From the NCBI RefSeq assembly GCF_030122845.1, contig NZ_CP126084.1, forward strand, positions 4,736,501 to 4,800,500: a stretch of 64,000 nt of DNA. The letters are read 5' to 3'. The notes beneath the pieces were generated by a model. It worked only from the letters and a program-made list of their open reading frames with translations, made no database searches and was not told the DNA's origin. The DNA is from Paenibacillus woosongensis (lineage in GTDB: Bacteria; Bacillota; Bacilli; Paenibacillales; Paenibacillaceae). Position 1 is the stretch's first letter. Every line of letters starts with the position of its first letter. This document shows, piece after piece, positions 10,141 to 18,691 of this stretch. Both the position numbers and the translations under genes were made by a program.

Positions 10141-11505
10141 CTAGCCTTCCGTCTCGGCCCCCAGCTCCTGCTGCTGGGACGGCTGCGGCTTGTCCGCCAG
10201 CTTCTTGGCCCTTTGCCTTCCGGCGGATCGGCGAGACCCGCCACGGAACGACTCTCCCTCGCGGCGCGGACGGAGCAGATGCAAAAGCGCAATCGGCCGC
10301 ATCCGCACAGCAACAGGCGCTTGATCGTCCGGCGCCAGAATGGCGCCCAGCTGATGATGCTCCCCTGCGTAAATTGCGCGCTGCAGGAACTTGCTCTCAC
10401 CCGCGAGGTTGCGTACCTCCAGCTTGCAGAAGGCGGGATTCATGCGAAGCCCGGCATGAAGCTCCTCCTTCGTAGCCACCGGAGTGCCGTTAACCTTAAT
10501 GATCGTCTCGCCAGCCTGGATGCCAAGCTCCTCGGCAGGGCTTCCCGGCAGCACCGCTAGCACTCTGAGCCCGTCAACAGGATGGACGAACAGCGGACTG
10601 CGCTTCTGCTCCTCGAAACGGCTGAGCCAAACCAGTCCTTCATGTAAAAGAATGCCCGCCAGCGCAGCGGCTATCGTCAGCGGACTCCACCATGCGCTTA
10701 ACAGCGCCAAAACCAGCATAATCATCCCATAGCCGAGCAAACGGCCAGAAGATACCTTTGCTTTAGCCCGCGGCAGCAGTCCCGTAGTTACCTCCGAAAA
10801 GCCAATCACAATCGGAAACGCAATCCACTGAAAGCCTTCCTGCCAGGCTTCCCCGCCGAATAACGGAGTCCATGGCAACATGGCCCCCGTCGTGTGCGCC
10901 GGTATCATCAGAAACAGCGGAACTGGCCACAGGCTCTGCAATTGGTAGCCGCCAACCAGCTTGCCGCGCTTCCCTTCAAAAAACAACGGCCCCGCAAAGG
11001 ACGCCCCCTGCCAGCGCACCAGAAACCCTTCAGCTACATGCAGCACGGCTACCAGGCACAAAAGAGCCGGAATATTAAGCTCCCGGATCACGCGCAATAT
11101 CTCAGCAGTCCACCCCTGGCCTTGCAAACCCGGAACCAAATTAATAATAAACTGGGCCATGCCAAGCAGCCCCACAGCATAAGCCAGACATAAGTAGCGG
11201 ACGCGGAATAATAGGAGGAGCAGCGTAACAGCCCAAACGCAGATAATTCCTTCCACCGTTAAAGTCATTCCGGTAAACAGCGAGACAAGCGAAACGAAAA
11301 GTCCTGCCAAAAGCCCTCCCAGTACCGTCCGCCAGGTCTGTACACCCCAACTGTGCAGCCTGACATGAAACAGCTTGCGCTCCAGCAGCACCTGACGTCT
11401 ATAAATAAGCATCATTAGAATAATCGCAATATAATAGAATGGCTGCAGGAGAAGCTGCCCTGCCGCTTCAGCCAGCATCCACAGAACTTCAAGCACGGTA
11501 TCCAA
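10141..11505 (-). CDS. minJ: MinJ-like polytopic membrane protein with PDZ domain
   Basis: In B. subtilis MinJ (YvjD) bridges DivIVA and MinD at poles and septa. This protein has 454 residues: about seven to eight membrane segments between 15 and 285, then a PDZ domain (about 300-375, LAVLPGSPAEELGIQAGETI followed by IKVNGTPV). A basic, low-complexity cytoplasmic tail (RRPRREGESFRGGSRRSAGR) follows. The start is a TTG with GGGAG upstream. Membrane helices followed by PDZ, and the position next to ctpB and ftsEX, match MinJ. The family call is inferred from architecture and synteny; a plain PDZ membrane protein is the alternative. Confidence 0.72.
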   Translation of the reverse strand: MDTVLEVLWMLAEAAGQLLLQPFYYIAIILMMLIYRRQVLLERKLFHVRLHSWGVQTWRTVLGGLLAGLFVSLVSLFTGMTLTVEGIICVWAVTLLLLLFRVRYLCLAYAVGLLGMAQFIINLVPGLQGQGWTAEILRVIRELNIPALLCLVAVLHVAEGFLVRWQGASFAGPLFFEGKRGKLVGGYQLQSLWPVPLFLMIPAHTTGAMLPWTPLFGGEAWQEGFQWIAFPIVIGFSEVTTGLLPRAKAKVSSGRLLGYGMIMLVLALLSAWWSPLTIAAALAGILLHEGLVWLSRFEEQKRSPLFVHPVDGLRVLAVLPGSPAEELGIQAGETIIKVNGTPVATKEELHAGLRMNPAFCKLEVRNLAGESKFLQRAIYAGEHHQLGAILAPDDQAPVAVRMRPIALLHLLRPRREGESFRGGSRRSAGRQRAKKLADKPQPSQQQELGAETEG

Positions 11506-11570
11506 AAGGTATTCACGCTCCCATCCGTTTTACAAAAATACATTCGGTATCAATCATCATAACTTTCCAA

Positions 11571-11690
11571 GATTACTCATGACTACTCATGACTACCCAG
11601 GTTTACCCGGGTCTATCCGGGTCTATCCGGGTCTACCCAGGTCTGCTCATGTCTACTTAGCTCTACTTAGCTCTACTTAGCTCTACTTCG
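11571..11690. repeat. tandem array of twelve 10-bp units
   Basis: Twelve consecutive 10-bp units without indels, grading from GACTACTCAT through GTCTATCCGG to CTCTACTTAG. Adjacent units are more alike than distant ones, as expected from stepwise duplication. It lies 65 bp upstream of the minJ-like start. Confidence 0.9.
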
Positions 11691-11888
11691 CGATTTAACT
11701 GTATTGCTTGTATCTATTTTATCCTTTTGCGCCGATTTGATAAAAATAGCTGTATTTTCTGTATCTAAACTACTGTTTGTTACTTTACTGTCCTGCAAGA
11801 CACATTTTAAGTACAGGAAATCCAGCTAATTATACGTTGAACGTTAAAGTGCAGCTTTTAAATACAACAGATCCACTTAATTATATAA

Positions 11889-12025
11889 CAGTTACACCAG
11901 CGACCGTCCTGACAGTTACCCCGGCAACCATCCTAAAGTTACTCCATCAAGTATCCTAACTCCACTAGCAGTCATTCTAAAGTTTTGACCAGCAAGGTCC
12001 TAACGGCTCCAATGGCAGCCATCAT
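11889..12025. repeat. degenerate 21-24-bp tandem repeat, six units
   Basis: Six units of 24, 24, 23, 21, 23 and 22 bp, each ending in TCCTAA, TTCTAA or a close variant, with CCAGCAA-like centres (11889, 11913, 11937, 11960, 11981, 12004). No open frame uses them consistently. Confidence 0.65.
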
Positions 12026-12063
12026 ACCGCCCCCACCGTTTAACGCTCCTCCAAAAACATCAT

Positions 12064-12173
12064 AGCTCCCTACCATTTACCGTTCTTCTGGATCCACCAT
12101 AGCTCCCTACCTTTAACCGTTCTCCAGGATCCATCATAGCTCCCTGCTAATTGAGCCCGTCTCCAACAATCAT
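12064..12173. repeat. 37-bp tandem repeat, three units
   Basis: Three units of 37, 37 and 36 bp, each starting AGCTCCCT and ending ATCAT or ACCAT (12064, 12101, 12138). The first two are nearly identical; the third is diverged. It directly follows the 21-24-bp array. Confidence 0.75.
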
Positions 12174-12221
12174 CCTAACGTTCTCTAGCAATCACCTTGA
12201 CGGCCCATCAACAATCCATCT

Positions 12222-12253
12222 TAAGAAAAAAGAAGGCTGAAATCAGCCCTCTT
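12222..12253 (-). terminator. intrinsic terminator of the ctpB gene
   Basis: On the minus strand a stem AGAGGGCTGA/TCAGCCTTCT is followed by a T-rich tract. The ctpB stop codon (12252-12254) lies at the base of the stem. Confidence 0.8.
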
Positions 12254-13715
12254 ATGGTTTCGACGCCGCTTGGGTTATTTCCTTCCGGATTTCCTCCAGG
12301 GCACGGTTCAATTGTGCATCATTCTTCGGATCGCGGATCAGCTCAATCAACTTGCTTTCCAGCTTCTCAGCTGTCTTGGCATCCAATTCGCCATCCGCGC
12401 GGATTCCTTGGTCGCTTTGGAACTTCTTCAGCGCACGCTCCGTATTCTTGTCAAAATAGCCATCTACCCGGCCCGGATCGTACCCGAGCCCTTTGAGCAT
12501 GACTTGCGCGCTCTTCACATCTTCACCGAGCGTATCGAATTTGAAAGTCTTCTCTTTGTTAATTGGAGCTACCGAGAAGTAATCCGGCTGGGATACGCTG
12601 ATATCCGGCTGGATTCCTTTCTTGTGAATCCACTCTCCGTTTGGCGTCAGCCACTTGGCGATCGTGATTTTGAGCATGCTGCCGTCGCCCATCTCCTGGG
12701 AGTAGCTCGACTGGACAGTGCCTTTGCCATAAGTCGGTTCCCCGACCAGCTTCGCTCCCGCTGATTCCTGCAGCGCACCCGCCAAAATCTCCGAGGCGCT
12801 GGCACTGCCTTTATTCGTTACTACGACGATCGGATAAGGTTTGCCTGAGCCTTCTGATAATGTGGCGTCACGGCGCCCGTTCTTATTTTCTACCTGAACG
12901 ATTCCTTTGCCTTTTGGCACAAACAGCTCCGACATTTCGATGACGATCGGCAGCACACCGCCCGGATTATTCCGCACGTCAATGACCAGACCTTTCATCC
13001 CCTGCTGTTCCAATGCCTCCAGTTCTTTCTTGAAGCGGTTCGCCGTATTCATCGAGAACTCCGTAATTTCAATAACCCCGACATGATCCTTCTCCATCCG
13101 GGCATACACCGTTTCCAGAGCGATATCGGCGCGTACAATCGTAAATTCCAGAGCTTCCGCTACTCCGGCACGCTTCACTTTGATTTTGGCTTCCGTTCCT
13201 TTAGGGCCGCGGATTTTGGCTACGGCCTCATTCAAGGTAAGACCTTCAAACGATTCGCCGTTCACGGACAATAAAATGTCCTTCGGCTTGATGCCGGCCT
13301 TCTCCGCCGGAGAACCCTTGATGGGCGACACGACGACGACATTGCCGTTCTCCGTCGATACCTCCGCGCCGATTCCCGTAAAAGACCCTTCGATTTGTTC
13401 GGAAAATTGCTGAGCCGTTGCCCCGGCCATATATGAAGAGAAGGGATCATCCAGCGCATTCATCATGCCATTGATGGCGCCGTCCACGAGCTTGCTGCGA
13501 TCCACCTTTTCCACATAGTTCTTAGTTACCAGATCAAGCGCCGTCTCGATTTTCTTAATATCGCTCTTCGGCTGTCCGCCAATATCCGCAAACAATCCAC
13601 TGGACAGCTGTCCCGAGCCAGCCAAGCTCCATTGGCCCGTCAAAGTCACGGTGAGAAGACTACTAACCACCATAGCAACCAATACGAGTAAAGTAACTGT
13701 GCGTCCTTTGAACAT
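12252..13715 (-). CDS. ctpB: S41 carboxy-terminal processing protease (CtpB type)
   Basis: A secreted or membrane-anchored serine protease of the C-terminal processing family. B. subtilis CtpB cleaves SpoIVFA in the intermembrane space during sporulation. 487 residues from the ATG at 13715, which has GGCGGTGA 8 bp upstream; an in-frame GTG 12 bp earlier lacks good spacing. Order: membrane anchor or signal (about 5-28), PDZ (about 95-175), S41 core with Ser in GSASASEILAGAL and Lys in YGKGTVQ (catalytic dyad), then a C-terminal peptidoglycan-binding domain (about 395-455, VKSAQVMLKGLGYDPG). Same strand as the hydrolase and ftsEX upstream, as in Bacillus. Confidence 0.9.
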   Translation of the reverse strand: MFKGRTVTLLVLVAMVVSSLLTVTLTGQWSLAGSGQLSSGLFADIGGQPKSDIKKIETALDLVTKNYVEKVDRSKLVDGAINGMMNALDDPFSSYMAGATAQQFSEQIEGSFTGIGAEVSTENGNVVVVSPIKGSPAEKAGIKPKDILLSVNGESFEGLTLNEAVAKIRGPKGTEAKIKVKRAGVAEALEFTIVRADIALETVYARMEKDHVGVIEITEFSMNTANRFKKELEALEQQGMKGLVIDVRNNPGGVLPIVIEMSELFVPKGKGIVQVENKNGRRDATLSEGSGKPYPIVVVTNKGSASASEILAGALQESAGAKLVGEPTYGKGTVQSSYSQEMGDGSMLKITIAKWLTPNGEWIHKKGIQPDISVSQPDYFSVAPINKEKTFKFDTLGEDVKSAQVMLKGLGYDPGRVDGYFDKNTERALKKFQSDQGIRADGELDAKTAEKLESKLIELIRDPKNDAQLNRALEEIRKEITQAASKP

Positions 13716-13915
13716 GAGTAAAATCACCGCCTCTGTTTAATCCGGCCGACCCGAAGCCCACCTGTAATAACCATCATAGTATATGTTTAGCTTGTACGGA
13801 ATATATACAACAAGTAAAGAAGGAAAAACGGATATTCGTCCTGTATAGACGGTATCCGTTTATAAACGCATAATACTATTTTATAAGTGCTGTATAGAAA
13901 TGTCCAACGATTCCG

Positions 13916-15136
13916 CTACAAATAAGGGGCTGGATCTACAGGACTGCCGTTGATCCGCACTTCGAAATGCAGATGGGGTCCTGTCGAATTGCCCGTGCTG
14001 CCCACCTCGGCAATCTTCTGTCCGCGCTTGACCTTATCGCCCTTCTCGACCTTGATGCCGCCGTTGCGGATATGACCGTACAGCGTCCAGACGTTGTCGC
14101 CGTGGTCGATGATCACCGTATTGCCATAACCGCTCCACCATTCGGCAACGATAACCACGCCGCCTTCAGCCGCCCGGATTTCCGTCCCTTGCGGAGCCGC
14201 AAGATCCATTCCTGTATGCTTCTTCACTGTCCCCGTGATCGGGTGAACCCGGGTGCCATAGTTGGAAGACAAGCGTGCGCCGCTGACCGGCAGCGCCATC
14301 GAGCCGCCGTTTCCTTTAAATCCGCCGGAGCTGGAAGAGGAGCTCTTCTTATAAGTGTACACTTGCGCTGCCTTGAGCTTGTTCTTCTCCTTCTCCAGAG
14401 CCGCGCGCTTCGTGGCCAGCTCAACGAGAAGCTTCTCCTGCTCTTCGCTGATATCATCCGATTCCTCGATCTCGGCATGATACTTCGCAATCAGCTGCTG
14501 CTTCTCGATTTCCTTCTGCTGCAGCTCGCTTCTGCGGGCTTCCGCATCCGCATACAACTGCTTGACCTTCGCATAATCCTGCTCCAGTTGAGCCTTCTGC
14601 TCTTCAATCAGCAGCTTGTCCTGCTTATGCTCCTTGAGCAAGAGCTGGTCCTGATTCGCGATCGCCTGCAGCGAGTCGGCCCGCTCCAGGAAATCCGTGA
14701 AGCTGGTCGATGACAGCAGCACATCGAGGTACGATACCGCCCCGTCGGTATACATCAAACGCACGCGGGAATCCAGCAGACCGGAACGCTCCTCAATCCG
14801 CGTCTCCGTCTCGCTCAGCTTGACGGCCGTCTCTCTGAGATTCTCCTCCGTATCATGAATCTGCATGGAAATTTTGGCGAGCTCCGCGCTCACGACATCC
14901 ATCTGTCTAAGCACTTCATTGAGATAATTCGTGTTCTTGTTAACATAATGCTGAGCTTCCTGCTTCTGCTGAGCGGCCTTTTCCTGCTGCTGTTTGGCCT
15001 TCTTCGCCTGCTCCTGCAGCTGCTTCAGCTCTTTATCGATTTGGTTTATTGTTTTGCTCTTAGCATACCCATTGTCAGGCTGGAAGATAATAACGGCTAA
15101 AGCGACAACGACTACAACGGAAATCCACTTTTTCAA
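13916..15136 (-). CDS. M23 murein hydrolase with coiled coil (EnvC/PcsB-like, FtsEX partner)
   Basis: Extracellular peptidoglycan hydrolase or activator. From a TTG at 15136, which has GGGGAA at suitable spacing, it begins MKKWISVVVVVALAVIIF, a good signal peptide. The ATG eight codons earlier has no ribosome site. Residues about 28-260 form long Gln/Lys/Glu-rich coiled coils. Residues about 280-400 form a LytM/M23 domain with HPITGTVKKHTGMD, HGDNVWTLYGH and HLHFEV, so the zinc ligands look intact. It lies immediately downstream of ftsX. FtsEX-controlled hydrolases with coiled coil plus catalytic domain are known (PcsB; CwlO in B. subtilis; EnvC as activator). The FtsEX partnership is inferred from architecture and position. 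Confidence 0.85.
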   Translation of the reverse strand: MKKWISVVVVVALAVIIFQPDNGYAKSKTINQIDKELKQLQEQAKKAKQQQEKAAQQKQEAQHYVNKNTNYLNEVLRQMDVVSAELAKISMQIHDTEENLRETAVKLSETETRIEERSGLLDSRVRLMYTDGAVSYLDVLLSSTSFTDFLERADSLQAIANQDQLLLKEHKQDKLLIEEQKAQLEQDYAKVKQLYADAEARRSELQQKEIEKQQLIAKYHAEIEESDDISEEQEKLLVELATKRAALEKEKNKLKAAQVYTYKKSSSSSSGGFKGNGGSMALPVSGARLSSNYGTRVHPITGTVKKHTGMDLAAPQGTEIRAAEGGVVIVAEWWSGYGNTVIIDHGDNVWTLYGHIRNGGIKVEKGDKVKRGQKIAEVGSTGNSTGPHLHFEVRINGSPVDPAPYL

Positions 15137-15265
15137 CTTCGCTTCCCCATCCTTCTTCATTTTGTTCTTGCATGCTCATTTCTGGCTTAAGAAAAGCACC
15201 GATCCCTTGCCATTCCCGGATGTAGTCGTTCAATTCTTCTTAAGGCTGCTTTTCTATCAATTCAA

Positions 15266-16180
15266 TTACACTTTAAGAAATCTGCGTATAGAAACTGTGC
15301 TTCCCCATATTCCAATGAGCAGACCCAGCCCGATCAACAGTACCCCGATCTGGAATCCGACCTCATCCAGTGAAACGAGATGGAAAGCCAATGTGATGTC
15401 CTCTTTGACTGAAACGGCCAGCTGGTTGTATCCGAAGAACAGAACGCCGACGGTAATGACCGAGCCAATCAGCCCGATCAGCGCCCCCTCCACAAAGAAC
15501 GGCCAACGAATAAACATATTCGTCGCACCCACCAGCTTCATGATGCCGATTTCCCGGCGACGGGCCAATATCGTTACGCGAATCGTATTGGAAATCAGGA
15601 ACATGGCCATCAGGCCGAGGCCTGCAACAAAGGCAAAGCCGATATTGCGGACGGCGCGGGTTATCTTGAACAGCTTCTCCGTCGTTCCTTGCCCGTATCT
15701 TACTTTATATATCGGTTCATCCGGATATTTCGTGTTAAGCTGCTCGATCTTGGAAGCGACGAACGGAACCGTCGTTGGTTCAACGACCTCTACCTGCAGC
15801 GTATCCGGAATTGGATTCGTATTTTCGTCATATCCCTCGAGCAAGTCCTTGCCCTCTTCCCCGAGCTGTTCGCGGAAGTCCTTAAGTCCCTCCGCCTTGG
15901 ATATGAAGGTAACCTTGCTCACTTCCTCCATCGCCGCGATATCGTTATGCAGCTTCTGCCGCATGCTGTCATCGACGTTGGAATTCAGGTACGTCTTGAT
16001 TTGCACCATGCTGTCCGCATCATCCGCGAACGCATTAACGTTAAGCACCAATAAAATGAACACGCCTAAAATAAATAACGACACAACGATGGACGTAACG
16101 GAAGCTACCGACATCCAGCCGTTGCGGAAAACATTTTTCGAACCTTCCCGGAAGTGACGAAGGAGGGTGTTAAAACTCAT
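15266..16180 (-). CDS. ftsX: cell division ABC transporter permease FtsX
   Basis: Membrane component of FtsEX, which transmits ATP hydrolysis to extracellular murein hydrolases. 304 residues from the ATG at 16180 ([13 protein letters not shown]), preceded by GAGGGG at 9 bp; an ATG six bases earlier is too close to that site. Four membrane segments: about 22-46, then three near 170-200, 225-250 and 270-295, with the extracellular loop about 50-165 between the first two. Typical FtsX layout. It overlaps the end of ftsE by 11 bp. Confidence 0.95.
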   Translation of the reverse strand: MSFNTLLRHFREGSKNVFRNGWMSVASVTSIVVSLFILGVFILLVLNVNAFADDADSMVQIKTYLNSNVDDSMRQKLHNDIAAMEEVSKVTFISKAEGLKDFREQLGEEGKDLLEGYDENTNPIPDTLQVEVVEPTTVPFVASKIEQLNTKYPDEPIYKVRYGQGTTEKLFKITRAVRNIGFAFVAGLGLMAMFLISNTIRVTILARRREIGIMKLVGATNMFIRWPFFVEGALIGLIGSVITVGVLFFGYNQLAVSVKEDITLAFHLVSLDEVGFQIGVLLIGLGLLIGIWGSTVSIRRFLKV

Positions 16181-16856
16181 AACCATATTCCCCTCTCTGT
16201 TCGTCCCGAACAATTTGCCCGTGCTCGATAGCGATAACGCGCTTCCGCATGCTGTTCACGATCTCTTTGTTATGGGTAGCCATCACAATCGTCGTACCCC
16301 TGAAATTTATCTCATCGAGCAGCTGCATAATCCCCCATGAAGTCTCCGGGTCGAGATTTCCGGTAGGCTCGTCCGCGATAATTACGGACGGATTGTTGAC
16401 GATCGCCCTGGCGATGGCCACACGCTGCTGCTCTCCCCCCGACAGCTGGGACGGATCGCGGTTCGCCTTGTTCTTGAGCCCGACGAGATCAAGCACTTCC
16501 ATCACACGCTTCTTGATGACTTTCTTCGGCGCTTCGATGACTTCCAGCGCAAAAGCTACGTTCTCGTAAGCGGTCAGCTTGGGCAGCAGCCGGAAATCCT
16601 GGAAAATCACGCCGATATTGCGGCGGACATAAGGGATTTTCCGCTGTTTCAGCCTGCCGATATTAAAGCCGTTGACGGAAATTTGTCCTTTCGTGGGTAC
16701 TTCCTCGCGATATATGAGCTTCATGAAAGTCGATTTCCCTGCACCAGAGGGACCGACGACATATACGAATTCATTGCGGTCTATCTGAACCGAGACGCCG
16801 CGAAGGGCGTGAGTTCCATTCGGATAGGTCTTATAAACATCCTGCATCTCTATCAA
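16170..16856 (-). CDS. ftsE: cell division ATP-binding protein FtsE
   Basis: ABC ATPase partner of FtsX. 228 residues starting at a TTG ([14 protein letters not shown]) with AGGACGTGA upstream. Walker [10 protein letters not shown] (about 36-44), Q-loop in VIFQDFRLL, signature LSGGEQQR, Walker [13 protein letters not shown] and the His switch ATHNKE are all present. It heads the ftsE-ftsX-hydrolase-ctpB series and is divergent from the VanW gene. Confidence 0.97.
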   Translation of the reverse strand: MIEMQDVYKTYPNGTHALRGVSVQIDRNEFVYVVGPSGAGKSTFMKLIYREEVPTKGQISVNGFNIGRLKQRKIPYVRRNIGVIFQDFRLLPKLTAYENVAFALEVIEAPKKVIKKRVMEVLDLVGLKNKANRDPSQLSGGEQQRVAIARAIVNNPSVIIADEPTGNLDPETSWGIMQLLDEINFRGTTIVMATHNKEIVNSMRKRVIAIEHGQIVRDEQRGEYGYEF

Positions 16857-17078
16857 TTCATCACGTCCTAAACCTTGATTCCTTAGTCTGTAGGCTGCTG
16901 TATTTCATTTCGACACTTTCCAGCCAATTCCTTTAAAAGCTGAGTTATTTCATCAGCCCGTTTTTTATTGTAACAAATATGTTACCTTTTGAGTACCCTG
17001 AACGGCCGAAAGTTTCCAGAATTTCATCATATATATGTTTGTACGCTGCCATGTTCTCGAATTGGAAAGGAGATGCGC

Positions 17079-18548
17079 ATGAAGAGATTGCACCTTGTAA
17101 CTATTTTGCTTTCTTGCGTTCTGCTTCTGTGGTCTGTTGTCTTTGGAACTATATTTGTATATGCCAGCCGGGATACCGTGCCGCCCGGCGTCTCGATAAA
17201 TGGATTGGACATCGGCAGTTTGAAACGGAACAAAGCCGTGGCTTTGGTAGAGGAAATGATCCTGGAAATGGAGCAGGAGAAGGTTGTCGTTACAGTACAG
17301 CAAACCAAAGTCAATACAACATGGAAAGAGCTTGGCGTGCAATATGACGCTTCCCATTTCTACGACGAGCTTGACCAATTGTTTGAAGGTTCTCTATGGA
17401 AACGGGCGAAGGCCAGGTGGCATTTCCCCAAGCCCTGGGAACTGCATGTAAATTTGGACGAAAAAAAATTGCGCAGGCTGTTTACGCCACAGTGGGAGCA
17501 GAGCCGTTTCGGCAGCCCTACCGATGCCGTGCGCCTCATTTCCCAAGCCGATAAAATCACGTATCTGCCAGAGCGCTCCGTCAGCCGGATCGATTGGATT
17601 ACCTTTGGAGCCATGATTCGGCAGCGCAGTCTGAAGGCTCTGCACCAAGAGAGCATGCCCAATGAGAGAACCCGCCAGGCCAAGCAGGGGCTGCCCGTTC
17701 TTGAAGTACCGCTCTACACCCTCCGGCCCAAGGTGACCCTGGAGAGCCTGCACCAGCAGGGCATCGAGCGGAAGATCACCGAGTTCACGACCAGTCTGCA
17801 CGGAAGCGGGGAAGGCCGGCGGCATAATATCGAAGCAGCGGCACGCACAATCGATGGGATGGTATTGGCTCCGGGGGAAACCTTTGATTACGAGCAGGTC
17901 ATTGAGACTGCGGAGGACAAGTACGGCTTCCGGGAGGCCCCGGTCATTTTTGGCGGCAGGCTCGTTCCTGGTGTCGGAGGAGGCATTTGCCAAGTGTCCA
18001 GCACGCTCTACAATGCCGTTATTCTGGCCGGATTGGATATTGTGGAGAGACGCAATCACACGCTGCCCGTCAGCTACGTTGCTAAAGGTCTGGATGCCAC
18101 GTTTGCGAGGGGATATATCAATTTCCGCTTCAAAAATACGACCGGGCGCCACCTCCTCATTCATTCCCAGGTGAAAGACGACCAGTTGACCGTTAAGCTG
18201 TTCGGCGATGCGCCGGGCGACATCACATATGATGTCGAATCCCTCACTACCCAGACGATTCCCGCCCCTACGAAATACGTTGCTAATCCCTCCCTTGCTC
18301 CCGGAACCGAAGAAAAGATTATCGAAGGCAAACCCGGCTATATTGTCGAATCCTACCGGATCACAAAAATTTCCGGCAAACCCGTAAGCAAAGTCAAGTT
18401 ATCCCGAGATACCTATCCGCCTCAGCCGACCGTCATCGCCATTGCACCTGAAAACACGGGACACACTCCGGCACCATCAACGCCGGGCTCGGAACGCACG
18501 GCTCCAAAGCTCCTGCTGGAGGATGGCGTAAAGGGGCCAAGCTTTTAA
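17079..18548 (+). CDS. VanW-family secreted or membrane-anchored protein
   Basis: 489 residues from the ATG at 17079, chosen because AAAGGAG lies at correct spacing (an ATG at 17073 is too close). An N-terminal hydrophobic segment (about 5-27) ends near YASRDTVPPG. Then comes a PG-binding_4-like region (about 30-230, KVVVTVQQTKVNTTWKELGV), a VanW domain (about 245-380, FDYEQVIETAEDKYGF, GGGICQVSSTLYNAV, RRNHTLPVSY) and a G5-like C-terminal part (about 400-455). The molecular function of VanW domains is unknown; cell-envelope location is inferred. The shared upstream region with ftsE contains the palindrome GTAACA-AATA-TGTTAC (16970-16985). Confidence 0.88.
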   Translation: MKRLHLVTILLSCVLLLWSVVFGTIFVYASRDTVPPGVSINGLDIGSLKRNKAVALVEEMILEMEQEKVVVTVQQTKVNTTWKELGVQYDASHFYDELDQLFEGSLWKRAKARWHFPKPWELHVNLDEKKLRRLFTPQWEQSRFGSPTDAVRLISQADKITYLPERSVSRIDWITFGAMIRQRSLKALHQESMPNERTRQAKQGLPVLEVPLYTLRPKVTLESLHQQGIERKITEFTTSLHGSGEGRRHNIEAAARTIDGMVLAPGETFDYEQVIETAEDKYGFREAPVIFGGRLVPGVGGGICQVSSTLYNAVILAGLDIVERRNHTLPVSYVAKGLDATFARGYINFRFKNTTGRHLLIHSQVKDDQLTVKLFGDAPGDITYDVESLTTQTIPAPTKYVANPSLAPGTEEKIIEGKPGYIVESYRITKISGKPVSKVKLSRDTYPPQPTVIAIAPENTGHTPAPSTPGSERTAPKLLLEDGVKGPSF

Positions 18549-18601
18549 ACGCAAAGGGACTCACTTTACCACGAGGAAATATATCAGGCTTTTTCCCTAA
18601 C

Positions 18602-18630
18602 TTGACTATTGCTTGTAAAAGTTTTCATAT
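18602..18630 (+). promoter_or_regulatory. possible sigma-A promoter for the MFS gene
   Basis: TTGACT, a 17-bp spacer and TCATAT upstream of the MFS start. The -35 is good and the -10 is poor. Confidence 0.3.
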
Positions 18631-18691
18631 GTTAAGGTTAAGCCAATTTTAAATAAGCACGGCAACATTGATCAGGAGGAGTACTACAGCT

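Noticed and set aside
11571..12173. CRISPR array
   Set aside because: Units are contiguous 10-, 21-24- and 37-bp tandem repeats without unique spacers, and no cas genes occur.
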